DNA of 64,000 nucleotides from Pseudoalteromonas sp. A25 (GTDB lineage Bacteria; Pseudomonadota; Gammaproteobacteria; Enterobacterales; Alteromonadaceae). Each line of letters starts with the position of its first letter. The stretch's first letter is position 1. Where the stretch lies: NCBI RefSeq assembly GCF_009176705.1, contig NZ_AP021846.1, positions 528,001-592,000 on the forward strand. The letters run 5' to 3'. The position numbers and the translations under genes are program-made. The notes beneath the pieces are model-generated. The model was given only the letters and a program-made list of their open reading frames with translations, did no database searches and was not told the origin of the DNA. Shown here one piece after another: positions 56,344 to 64,000 of the stretch.

Positions 56344-57759
56344 ATGTATGAACAAATAGAAAAACCGAAAGAGAATACCGCGTCCGCCGACAGCAGGAAA
56401 AGTAGGGCGGTTGCTAATTCTTTTTCTCAAAAGAAGAATGGCGGTAAGTTGGCTAATCAATTTTTAGACAATCGACCAGAAGCGGTTACTCAGCGCCAAC
56501 TTTTGAAAAATATTTCGAGCGATGTGTATGAAAAGCAACTTACCCCAGTTCCTTTACTTCAGCATCAGAGCGCCCTTCAAAAAAAAGATTTGACTCAAAA
56601 AAATGGGGGTCATCTTTTGGGTGCTGCAACAGATACAAATTTTGCGTTGGCGCCTGGAATGCAAGTTGCACCTGATAGAGGGAATTTGTATGCAAAGACA
56701 TTGGCTCCTGCTGTAACACCAGCCAACAAAATTGCTGCTATTGGCGAAATAGCGACTGAAATGGGGAGAATTGGGGCATTCGAATCAAAGAAAAATTATC
56801 ACTATAGAAAAAGCTGGGGGCAAGTCGGAGGACCTTTAAAAATGAATATGCTTCGACGTATAGAAGCAAAAGTGAACAATAAAATCCCTGAGGCAGACCG
56901 CAATATAGATGATTTTTACTATGCTTCAGGGCCTTCTTTCATATTTGGTACCGACCAAGACAAAGCTGATCTAGATAGAGAGGGGCAAAAATTGGCAACT
57001 AGAAAAAATAACCTTGAGCGAGGTGTAGGTCCAGAGGCCGATTATCTGAATATCGAGGAAATCGATTCAGCTGACATGAACGCATATCGAGGAAATAATA
57101 CATTAAGATTTTTAGATCCTTTTGTAGTGGATATTTCAGTTCCTTATGGAGCTGGAGCGCCTTACTATACCTTAACCATGCGTGTACAATATTCTGTAAA
57201 TGCTCATGGTTACGTAATAAAGGTTACTGACACAGGAGCTGGAATAGATTCTACAATTAATGATGGAGATGCAGCAAACCCAACTGGAACAGGTATCCCA
57301 AGTACTTTTAATTTTAAGCATGACACAACGGATAATAGAGATTTAGGAACTCTAGTGGCTGGGGTTAACCCAGCTAATACACGCAAGCAAAATGAAATTG
57401 GAATTGACGCTCATGCTAAGGTGGCGGCGGAAGGTTCTAGATGGTTATGTGTAAAAGCCTTAGGGGGAACTTTACACAACAATAGCAAGTTCTACATAGC
57501 GCATGTTTTGACTGCGGCAGATGTTTTTGCAGGAACCCCTGGTCAACTTGGTGATAACATGACTTATTACGTTGATTTTAAAACGCTTTGGGGATTATGG
57601 GACTCTGATTTTTCAGCTGACTACAATATTACAAATGCGGTTACTCGTTCTAAACTTGTTGAAAAATATAAGAAGGCCAGTTATCGGGAAAATCTAATTT
57701 ATAGGGTTGCGACAGCTGGTTTTGCTGCAGGAGCTGGTGGGTATGATTTGAATCAGTAA
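56344..57759 (+). CDS. Candidate eCIS cargo protein
   Basis: A 471-residue protein. Near residues 30-55 it carries KLANQFLDNRPEAVTQRQLL, the short NRPEAVxQR motif common at the N-terminus of proteins encoded in eCIS clusters. The remaining 400 residues resemble no toxin family that I recognise. The middle is mixed alpha/beta with YYASGPSFIFGTDQDKADLD and a conserved-looking GIDAHAKVAAEGSRW. There is no signal peptide. Function unknown; cargo or effector status is inference from the motif and neighbours. RAYT-type ends lie on both sides. Confidence 0.65.
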   Translation: MYEQIEKPKENTASADSRKSRAVANSFSQKKNGGKLANQFLDNRPEAVTQRQLLKNISSDVYEKQLTPVPLLQHQSALQKKDLTQKNGGHLLGAATDTNFALAPGMQVAPDRGNLYAKTLAPAVTPANKIAAIGEIATEMGRIGAFESKKNYHYRKSWGQVGGPLKMNMLRRIEAKVNNKIPEADRNIDDFYYASGPSFIFGTDQDKADLDREGQKLATRKNNLERGVGPEADYLNIEEIDSADMNAYRGNNTLRFLDPFVVDISVPYGAGAPYYTLTMRVQYSVNAHGYVIKVTDTGAGIDSTINDGDAANPTGTGIPSTFNFKHDTTDNRDLGTLVAGVNPANTRKQNEIGIDAHAKVAAEGSRWLCVKALGGTLHNNSKFYIAHVLTAADVFAGTPGQLGDNMTYYVDFKTLWGLWDSDFSADYNITNAVTRSKLVEKYKKASYRENLIYRVATAGFAAGAGGYDLNQ

Positions 57760-57797
57760 CTGCCGATTATCTAATAATAGCAATAAACCAGAACTTT

Positions 57798-58655
57798 TGA
57801 GAAAGAAAAGGGGTCAAGCCACTTGTTTCATAACTAATTTAAACTACGCTTAGTCAACATGCTCAATTAGATGATTTTAGATGCCAAGACTACAAAGGAT
57901 TGAGTACCCCCATGCGTTCTATCATGTGATGAATAAGGGCGATAAAGGCAAACCATTTTCCATGATGAGCGTTATTTTCAAGCATTTTTAGTGACCTTAG
58001 ATGAAGCGCAACGTCGTTTTTGGTGCATTATTCATACATACTGTTTGATGTCGAACCATTACCATTTGCTGATTGAAACGCACAGCGCAAATCTGGGCCG
58101 AATTATGCGTCACGTCAATGGGTCTACACCTAGCGTTACAACTGATTAAAACAGACCGACGGACCTCTTTTTCGGGGGCGCTACAAAGCTATTCTGGTAG
58201 AAAAAGACGCCTATTTGCTGCAACTATGAGAAAGAAAAGGGGTCAAGCCACTTGTTTCATAACTAATTTAAACTACGCTTAGTCAACATGCTCAATTAGA
58301 TGATTTTAGATGCCAAGACTACAAAGGATTGAGTACCCCCATGCGTTCTATCATGTGATGAATAAGGGCGATAAAGGCAAACCATTTTCCATGATGAGCG
58401 TTATTTTCAAGCATTTCTAGTGACCTTAGATGAAGCGCAACGTCGTTTTTGGTGCATTATTCATACATACTGTTTGATGTCGAACCATTACCATTTGCTG
58501 ATTGAAACGCACAGCGCAAATTTGGGCCGAATTATGCGTCACGTCAATGGGGTCTACCTAGCGTTACAACTGATTAAAACAGACCGACGGACCTCTTTTT
58601 CGGGGGCGCTACAAAGCTATTCTGGTAGAAAAAGGCGCCTATTTGCTGCAACTAA
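57798..58655 (+). repeat. 429-base tandem duplication of a broken RAYT 5' part
   Basis: 57798-58226 and 58227-58655 are near-identical direct copies differing by a few bases. Each begins TGAGAAAGAAAAGGGGTCAA and holds the element left end and the 5' half of the transposase. Both share the same frameshift, so the duplication happened after the gene was already broken. Confidence 0.85.
57881..58226 (+). pseudogene. RAYT transposase, broken 5' fragment
   Basis: Starts MPRLQRIEYPHAFYHVMNKG, then loses frame through a one-base deletion relative to the intact copy at 62787. HUH-region sense (CLMSNHYHLLIET) continues in another frame. The fragment ends at the tandem duplication joint. Confidence 0.85.
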
Positions 58656-59287
58656 GTCGCTATATTCACCGTAATCCCATAGAAACACAATCACCGTTGG
58701 TTGAAGATTTGGCGCAATCCCCTTGGTCGAGTTACCCAGCATGCATTGGGCAGGCGAAAGCCGAGCCTTGGTTGGAGTGTGAGTATACTTATGCTGTACT
58801 TGGGCATCGGTATAAGTTTAAGCAGTACCAACGTTTTGTGCTGGGTGGTAATGACGAAGAGCTAATGACGTTTTACTCGAAAGGAAATACCGCATCGGTG
58901 CTTGGTTGCCCGAGCTTTAAAGCGTGGGTGCAAACCCAATATTTCACCGAAGTAACACGTGCTGCGGTTATCCAACAACTGCAACCAGAGCTCGATATTA
59001 CCGCAATTATTGCAGCTGTGGCGGCGTTTTATGATTGCCCAATTTCGCAACTCACAGAGGTGAACAAAGGGCCAACTAAAGGGTTCGAAGGGCGAAAAGT
59101 CGCGATGTATTTTTGCCAAGAGTTGCTTGCTGCAAACCTTCGAGATATTGCTAAGCACTTCCAATTAGGGCATGGCGGCTCGGTAAGTTTTATCACCCAT
59201 CAAATCAGGCAAAGACAAAAATCGGATAAAGTATTTGCGCAATTTTTGGGTGAGATATTTACGTTTATTATGAAGCAAGCGGCTTGA
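58310..59287 (+). pseudogene. RAYT transposase, frameshifted copy
   Basis: Full-length but broken copy of the gene at 62787-63767. The same early deletion as the previous fragment and a second break near 58560-58600 separate three frames. The C-terminal part from LQLSRYIHRNPIETQ to the stop is open and almost identical to the intact copy. It ends with the element right end GCAAGCGGCTTGACCCC. Confidence 0.88.
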
Positions 59288-59369
59288 CCCCTTTATGGCC
59301 CCTTTAATCTGCATTATTCTCGAGTTAGTCGAATAATAGCAAAAGGCAAGACTTGACCCTTCAGGTTTG

Positions 59370-61484
59370 CTAATAATAAGTCAAAACCGTAATTAAAAAG
59401 ATTGAAACCGTCATCATCGGCCAAAACCAAATATTGGCCAGCTGTTTATATATTTTTCCATCGCCATTGAGCGCCATCGCTTTGTAATACTGATGCGCGA
59501 TGAGCATAAACAACGAAGACACCAAATAGAGTAAGAAGTAAAAGATCTCAAAGTAAACGACCTCGTCTATTTGTAAGTGCTCCCTAATACTGTAGTGGGC
59601 CAGCAAAATAGTGAAAACCACTGCGGTAATATTGTTTCTCAAGTCTCCATAAGGCGTATACTTCATGCTTACTACACAAGCATAAAGCAAACACACCATC
59701 ACCATAACGGGTAGTAAAGTGGTAACAAAAGGCCCGACAAATTCACGTTCGATATTGATGCTGTAATTGAGCTCTGGCGCGACGTTTTGATTGAAAAAAG
59801 TATCTAAACCAAAATTGGTGTTGTAGTTTTCAAACCGATAGACAAAATAACTGCTTTTGAGCTGCCATTCATCTAAAACAATGGTGGGCGACACTGCTGG
59901 GTTATCCATTTTGGATAGTTTGTCGTACGATTCTAAGTCGGGTACTAGGATCACATTGCCACCCATGTCTGCTTCGTTAAAGCTTAACTCAATGCTTTTA
60001 TGATCAAATGGATATTTGCTGTAATCAAATTGTTGTCGCGTTTCTATCGAGAAGCGCCAGCCAACCAGCAAACCACCGCCTTGTAGTTCCTTTCGATATG
60101 CTTGGGTGACTTCGCTGTTTACTGTATGGTTGAATGACAGCTTAGGTTCAATCAGCTTGCGTTGTTCAGCGGTGAGCTTTTGCCAAGCGTGGCCGGTAAG
60201 GTGCACATTATTGGCGTTAAGAAATTCTAACGACTCAACATATAGCCCTGTCGCTATAAACACTGGGCTAGCTACGTGCATTTTTTCTAAGCGATCTTTG
60301 TAGCTTGAGGCGAATGCCTCACGTTGCGCTTGCGTGGTAATGGTTACATTGCTGCTTTTTTCAAGCGTTTTAAAACTTCTCGCCAATTCTAGTACCATCG
60401 TGGTGCTGAGTATCAAGATGACTGATAGCAATACATTATTTTGTGTCCAAGTCAGTTTCCTATTTTTGGTAAGCAGTAAAACCATGAATGTTAAAGACGC
60501 ACAGCCCCAAGCAATAATTTGGATCAGGCTTTGCCTGCGCTTATCTTTATCCATTGTGAACATGTCTGCCGACATTCGAGTGATCAATGTCCAATTTGTA
60601 TTGGGGATTTTGGTGCATGCAGCATAGTGCTCATCATTACTCAGTGTTTCACCATTGAAAAACAAATACTCTAGGTCGTTTTCAAAACACCCCGATATTT
60701 TGCTGAGATAAGCAAATTCAGGCTCTTTAACCAGTTCATTAAAGTGAGCCATTTCCCTAACATGACTAAAAACGGGGTGAGAAATCAAATTTTTCTGCTG
60801 CGAAAATAAAATGCCATAACCGCCAAGCCCTAAGTCTAACTGCTTCAAAGATATCGTTAACTGATTTAACGAGATATCAGAGGGCACAACACCCAAAGGG
60901 GGCTCGCCTAGTGACTGGGCATCTTTGGATTTATAAAAAGGCACAGAGTAGGTGGTCATTAGCACATTATTTTGCGGCTCATAATAAGGTTCGGTCCAAA
61001 CGGGTCCTTCTTTGAGCGGTCTGTGGTACCAACTAAACTCGTCGTATGGCTTATCATAATCTACCAAGTTGTACTTGCGTACGGTCCCAGAAAACCGTTC
61101 ATAATATGGGCTAAAATAGCGAATGTTGGATTGGTACTGATACGGGTGAAACGTGACATTCAGTGAATACAGCTCTTCGTTGACAGTAAATTCATCTTCT
61201 AGCAGTGTCGCAACATACGTTTTGTCATGAATAGTTGTCACGTTATCAGCAAAGCTATCAACACTGGTCATGATAGTGCTAAGCGCATTATCAACCTCTT
61301 TTGCTGCAGCTAGTGTTTGATATTTCACCTGTTCGCGTACTTGCTGGCCAAATGTGCGGGATTGCTTCACTTGATACGCACCATTAATGACAAAGGCTAA
61401 AACAGAGACAATCAACAAAATACATAAGGTTGGCACCGTTGCTTTATGAGCCCAATGGTCTTGTAAACGCACGTTTATTTCCAC
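59370..61484 (-). CDS. dCache sensor fused to a pentameric ligand-gated ion channel
   Basis: A 704-residue membrane protein. Order: helix 1 (about 17-36); periplasmic dCache region (about 50-310) with PVWTEPYYEPQNNVLMTTYS, GVVPSDISL and GYGILFSQQKNLISHP; two helices (about 320-338 and 350-368). A second extracellular region (about 385-585) looks like a Cys-loop-receptor ligand domain: VFIATGLYVESLEF, GHAWQKL, and the loop FDYSKYPFDHKSIELSF in place of the Cys-loop FPfD motif. Four closing helices start near 583, 612, 643 and 685, the M1-M4 pattern. Probably a cation or anion channel gated by a small ligand, with an added sensor. Selectivity cannot be read. Confidence 0.8.
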   Translation of the reverse strand: MEINVRLQDHWAHKATVPTLCILLIVSVLAFVINGAYQVKQSRTFGQQVREQVKYQTLAAAKEVDNALSTIMTSVDSFADNVTTIHDKTYVATLLEDEFTVNEELYSLNVTFHPYQYQSNIRYFSPYYERFSGTVRKYNLVDYDKPYDEFSWYHRPLKEGPVWTEPYYEPQNNVLMTTYSVPFYKSKDAQSLGEPPLGVVPSDISLNQLTISLKQLDLGLGGYGILFSQQKNLISHPVFSHVREMAHFNELVKEPEFAYLSKISGCFENDLEYLFFNGETLSNDEHYAACTKIPNTNWTLITRMSADMFTMDKDKRRQSLIQIIAWGCASLTFMVLLLTKNRKLTWTQNNVLLSVILILSTTMVLELARSFKTLEKSSNVTITTQAQREAFASSYKDRLEKMHVASPVFIATGLYVESLEFLNANNVHLTGHAWQKLTAEQRKLIEPKLSFNHTVNSEVTQAYRKELQGGGLLVGWRFSIETRQQFDYSKYPFDHKSIELSFNEADMGGNVILVPDLESYDKLSKMDNPAVSPTIVLDEWQLKSSYFVYRFENYNTNFGLDTFFNQNVAPELNYSINIEREFVGPFVTTLLPVMVMVCLLYACVVSMKYTPYGDLRNNITAVVFTILLAHYSIREHLQIDEVVYFEIFYFLLYLVSSLFMLIAHQYYKAMALNGDGKIYKQLANIWFWPMMTVSIFLITVLTYY

Positions 61485-61912
61485 TTTTAATAAATAGAGA
61501 TTGATAAAAAGCGCAATACACTCCCTAAGTCAGAGGACCGTCACTGATGGAATTGTTGTGTAAAGCGACATAAAAGGGCGCAATAATACAACAAATTGCA
61601 TATTTGTCATAGTTTGTCGAAGGCGGCTTTTTCTTCACAGAAGGGGCCTTCAAAGTTGGTTTACAGGTATTGATTGCACAAGGCTTAGCTCGAAACCTAC
61701 ATATTTGATAAATAAAAAGTGTACTCAGATTAAGCACAATTGCGGTTAATACATCTGCTAATGCACTTACGTTTGATATTGAGGTTCCTCAGTTTATCTT
61801 AAACTCAGCGTGGCAGTGTTCAAATAGCCAAGGGGAAGTGTAGTAAAAAGCAAGACCTGACCCCGAAGATCAGCTAAAGTAACACTGAGTATTCGCTAAG
61901 AAGGAACACGCT
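61485..61912. other. Intergenic region before the AlkB-like gene
   Basis: No supported gene; a 70-codon minus-strand frame (61525-61737) is probably chance. Near 61849-61865, AAGCAAGACCTGACCCC resembles the RAYT right end. The rest is the promoter region of two divergent genes. Confidence 0.5.
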
Positions 61913-62512
61913 GTGAAACTCCCCCTAGCTTGTAACGCTTACTACTATTCAAACTTTATGTCGGATGAATTGAGCACGTCATTGCTTAATTGGCTCATGA
62001 GCGAATTTGATTTGTCTCAACCTGAAGAGTTGGAGTTTCCTGATGGCACCCGCAGTTCTATTTTACCGTGGCGTATGATGTTTTTAGCGCCGAATTTGGC
62101 CAGCTCGGATCAGTTTCCTTTGCACCATGGTCGCCGCGCGGATACATGTGCTGAGCTTGAGCAGTTAAGGCATCAAATTGCGCAATGTACCGGGGTTAAT
62201 TTAGCTGTTGCGGTATGTTTGTATTATCCAAATGGCGAGGAAAGTTTGGGCTTTCATAGTGACTTACCCGCTTTTGGCTCTACCGATGTAATCGCCTCGA
62301 TAAGCTTAGGTGCGCAGCGAGAGTTTTTAATTCGTTCTCAAAATAACCCGAGTGAACAACAAAGTGTGACTTTAGAACATGGCTCATTGCTTGTGATGGG
62401 CAAAGGTTTTCAAGATATGTATGAACATGCTGTTGCCCGCGGCGCTGTCGACATGGGGCCTCGATTTAATATTTCGTTTCGGCAGTTTGGATACAGGCAA
62501 AACGAAGTGTGA
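61913..62512 (+). CDS. AlkB-like 2-oxoglutarate/Fe(II) dioxygenase
   Basis: A 199-residue protein read from GTG with AAGGAA upstream. It has the iron-binding HxD in LGFHSDLPAFG, the distal His in YEHAVARG, and the 2-oxoglutarate Arg in RFNISFRQF. LYYPNGEESLGFHSD and SISLGAQREFLIRS are typical of AlkB relatives that repair alkylated nucleic acids. Substrate is not known. Confidence 0.85.
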   Translation: MKLPLACNAYYYSNFMSDELSTSLLNWLMSEFDLSQPEELEFPDGTRSSILPWRMMFLAPNLASSDQFPLHHGRRADTCAELEQLRHQIAQCTGVNLAVAVCLYYPNGEESLGFHSDLPAFGSTDVIASISLGAQREFLIRSQNNPSEQQSVTLEHGSLLVMGKGFQDMYEHAVARGAVDMGPRFNISFRQFGYRQNEV

Positions 62513-62715
62513 TTGTATTTGCCTCTTACTGCCTTACTTTATTTATACATTGATAAATAAGTTTTTTTTATTTTAGTTAGACGTCAGCCAAAAATCATCA
62601 GTAACTCAAGTTTTTAGTTTTTGCTTTATGTAATGTGTTCATACACTGAACCACATTAGGTAGAACAATAAATGAAGTCAAATGTACTTATTGCACTTTT
62701 CTCGCTACAAGAAAA

Positions 62716-63771
62716 GGGGTCAAGTCTCTTGTTTCATAACTAATTTTAACTACGCTTAGTCAGCGTGTTTAATTAGGTGATTTAAGATGCCAAGGCCACA
62801 AAGGATTGAGTACCCACATGCGTTCTATCATGTGATGAATAGAGGACGAGAAAGGCAAACCATTTTCCATGATGAGCGTTATTTTCAAGCATTTTTAGTA
62901 ACTTTAGGTGAAGCGCAAAGTCGGTTTGGGTGCATTATTCATGCATATTGTTTGATGTCGAACCATTACCATTTGCTGATTGAGACGCCTAACGCAAATC
63001 TGGGCCGCATTATGCGTCACGTCAATGGGGTCTACACCCAGCGTTATAACCGATTAAAGCAAACTGACGGGCCACTTTTTCGGGGGCGTTACAAAGCCAT
63101 TTTGGTAGAAAAAGGCGCCTATTTGCTGCAACTAAGTCGCTATATTCACCGTAATCCCATAGAAACACAATCTCCGTTGGTTGAAGATTTGGCGCAGTAC
63201 CCTTGGTCGAGTTATCCAGCATACATTGGGCAGGCGAAAGCCGAGCCTTGGTTGGAGCGTGAGTATACTTATGCTGTACTTGGCCATCGGTATAAGTTTA
63301 AGCAGTACCAACGTTTTGTACAGGGCGGTAATGACGAACAGTTGATGACGTTTTACTCGAAAGGAAATACCGCATCGGTGCTTGGTTGCTCGAGCTTTAA
63401 AGAGTGGGTGCAAACCCAGTATTGCACCGAAGTAACACGTGCTGCGGTTATCCAACAACTGCAACCAGAGCTCGATATTACCGCAATTATTGCAGCTGTG
63501 GCGGCGTTTTATGATTGCCCAATTTCGCAACTCACAGAGGTGAACAAAGGGCCAACTAAAGGGTTCGAAGGGCGAAAAGTCGCGATGTATTTTTGCCAAG
63601 AGTTGCTTGCTGCAAACCTTCGAGATATTGCTAAGCACTTCCAATTAGGGCATGGCGGCTCGGTAAGTTTTATCACCCATCAAATCAGGCAAAGACAAAA
63701 ATCGGATAAGGTATTTGCGCAATTATTGGGTGAGATATTAACTTTTATTATGAAGCAAGCGGCTTGACCCC
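62716..63771 (+). mobile_element. Intact RAYT element with inverted terminal repeats
   Basis: Bounded by GGGGTCAAGTCTCTTGTTTC on the left and GAAGCAAGCGGCTTGACCCC on the right, which are imperfect inverted copies of about 23 bases. It encloses one transposase gene. The same ends bound the broken copy at 58239-59291. Confidence 0.8.
62787..63767 (+). CDS. REP-associated tyrosine transposase (Y1, IS200-like) with DnaA-like C-terminus
   Basis: A 326-residue protein. The N-terminal Y1 transposase domain has MPRPQRIEYPHAFYHVMNRG, the HUH-type motif SNHYHLLIE (near residue 60) and a catalytic-type Tyr in VYTQRYNRLKQTDGPLFRGR. Then LSRYIHRNPIE and PWSSYPAY, typical of RAYTs. The C-terminal 90 residues (RKVAMYFCQELLAANLRDIA, KHFQLGHGGSVSFIT) resemble the DNA-binding helix-turn-helix of DnaA. 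Two broken relatives lie 4-5 kb upstream. Confidence 0.92.
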   Translation: MPRPQRIEYPHAFYHVMNRGRERQTIFHDERYFQAFLVTLGEAQSRFGCIIHAYCLMSNHYHLLIETPNANLGRIMRHVNGVYTQRYNRLKQTDGPLFRGRYKAILVEKGAYLLQLSRYIHRNPIETQSPLVEDLAQYPWSSYPAYIGQAKAEPWLEREYTYAVLGHRYKFKQYQRFVQGGNDEQLMTFYSKGNTASVLGCSSFKEWVQTQYCTEVTRAAVIQQLQPELDITAIIAAVAAFYDCPISQLTEVNKGPTKGFEGRKVAMYFCQELLAANLRDIAKHFQLGHGGSVSFITHQIRQRQKSDKVFAQLLGEILTFIMKQAA

Positions 63772-63836
63772 TTTATTTTATTTTATGAAGCAAGCGGCTT
63801 GACCCCTTTATTTTATTTGACCCCTTTATTTTATTC
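63748..63836 (+). repeat. Repeated right end of the RAYT element
   Basis: The right terminus (TATGAAGCAAGCGGCTTGAC, CCCTTTATTTTAT) occurs twice in tandem, and a third partial copy (TTGACCCCTTTATTTTAT) follows. The first overlaps the transposase stop. Confidence 0.8.
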
Positions 63837-63893
63837 CGATTGACCATGGTCCATCTCCAGCTAACAGAGACTCTTTGAATAGGAGAAAACGCG

Positions 63894-64000
63894 ATGTACG
63901 ATTATGCACATCAAACCAAATCACAGCTCGAACGAAGTCACCAAGCCGCTCAACTTAGCACTAAATTAATGCCATCTGCGATACAAAAAAGAGGCAGAGA
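63894..64000 (+). CDS. N-terminus of a further gene, possibly eCIS-associated (partial)
   Basis: ATG 63894 is preceded by AGGAGAAAA. The visible 35 residues (MYDYAHQTKSQLERSHQAAQ, LSTKLMPSAIQKRGR) run off the window. The short, hydrophilic, Gln- and Ser-rich start beginning MYxx resembles the starts of the DUF4157 and cargo proteins at 55842 and 56344. The domain itself is not visible, so assignment is tentative. Confidence 0.5.
   Translation, partial: MYDYAHQTKSQLERSHQAAQLSTKLMPSAIQKRGR

Noticed and set aside
47711..57759. Interpreting the block as an ordinary prophage
   Set aside because: No capsid, portal, terminase or integrase genes are present, while DUF4255, the paired AAA ATPase and DUF4157 are eCIS-specific.
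61525..61737. 70-codon minus-strand frame upstream of the channel gene
   Set aside because: No signal peptide, domain or binding site could be supported.

Overview
The window looks like chromosomal DNA of a marine gammaproteobacterium of the Alteromonadales, most likely Pseudoalteromonas or a close relative. This is inferred from the AT-leaning composition, the block tolC-nudF-yqiB-cpdA-yqiA-parE-parC also known from enterics and vibrios, the PanP-type aspartate decarboxylase, and the mix of housekeeping genes with secreted-protein, RAYT and contractile-injection genes. No rRNA, tRNA or CRISPR array was seen.

Region 1 (1-12.9 kb) is mostly core genome. It holds the C-terminal part of glnE, an lpxL-type lipid A acyltransferase followed by a TcpQ-like membrane protein, tolC, and the run nudF, DUF1249, cpdA, yqiA, parE, a PQQ-type sugar dehydrogenase and parC.

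Region 2 (12.9-18.1 kb) is an accessory block between parC and yicC. It has an XRE regulator, a helix-turn-helix protein fused to six membrane helices, a second locus in which the same two halves are separate genes flanking an unknown 99-residue protein, and a type II restriction-modification pair. An 18-bp perfect palindrome of LexA-box form lies upstream of the methyltransferase.

Region 3 (18.1-43.4 kb) is mainly core: yicC, rph, pyrE, mpl, ubiX, the yadG/yadH ABC exporter, a TrmB-like methyltransferase, a degenerate GGDEF/EAL membrane protein, panP, a GAF-GGDEF cyclase, secreted esterase, discoidin-like and LamG proteins, gorA, prlC, a response regulator, rsmJ and a chemoreceptor. At 33.0-33.5 kb two copies of a short inverted-repeat element (MITE- or BIME-like) have reshaped the 3' end of a PEP-mutase-family gene.

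Region 4 (43.4-47.7 kb) is decayed: two frameshifted secreted-protein genes, a broken ISAs1-family transposase and an intact secreted protein with three dermatopontin-like repeats.

Region 5 (47.7-64 kb) is the most interesting. An ECF sigma factor, a NusG-like antiterminator, a T4-type lysozyme, an AAA+ ATPase and a DUF4255 (Pvc16/Afp16-like) protein are followed by tail-fibre-like proteins, a tail-collar protein, a stand-alone eCIS-core (DUF4157) domain and a probable cargo protein. Together they look like the accessory and cargo part of an extracellular contractile injection system (eCIS). No sheath, tube or baseplate gene is in the window. The block is interrupted by RAYT transposase copies, an AlkB-like dioxygenase and a striking protein that joins a dCache sensor to a pentameric ligand-gated ion-channel domain. 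At the right edge another gene of the block may begin.
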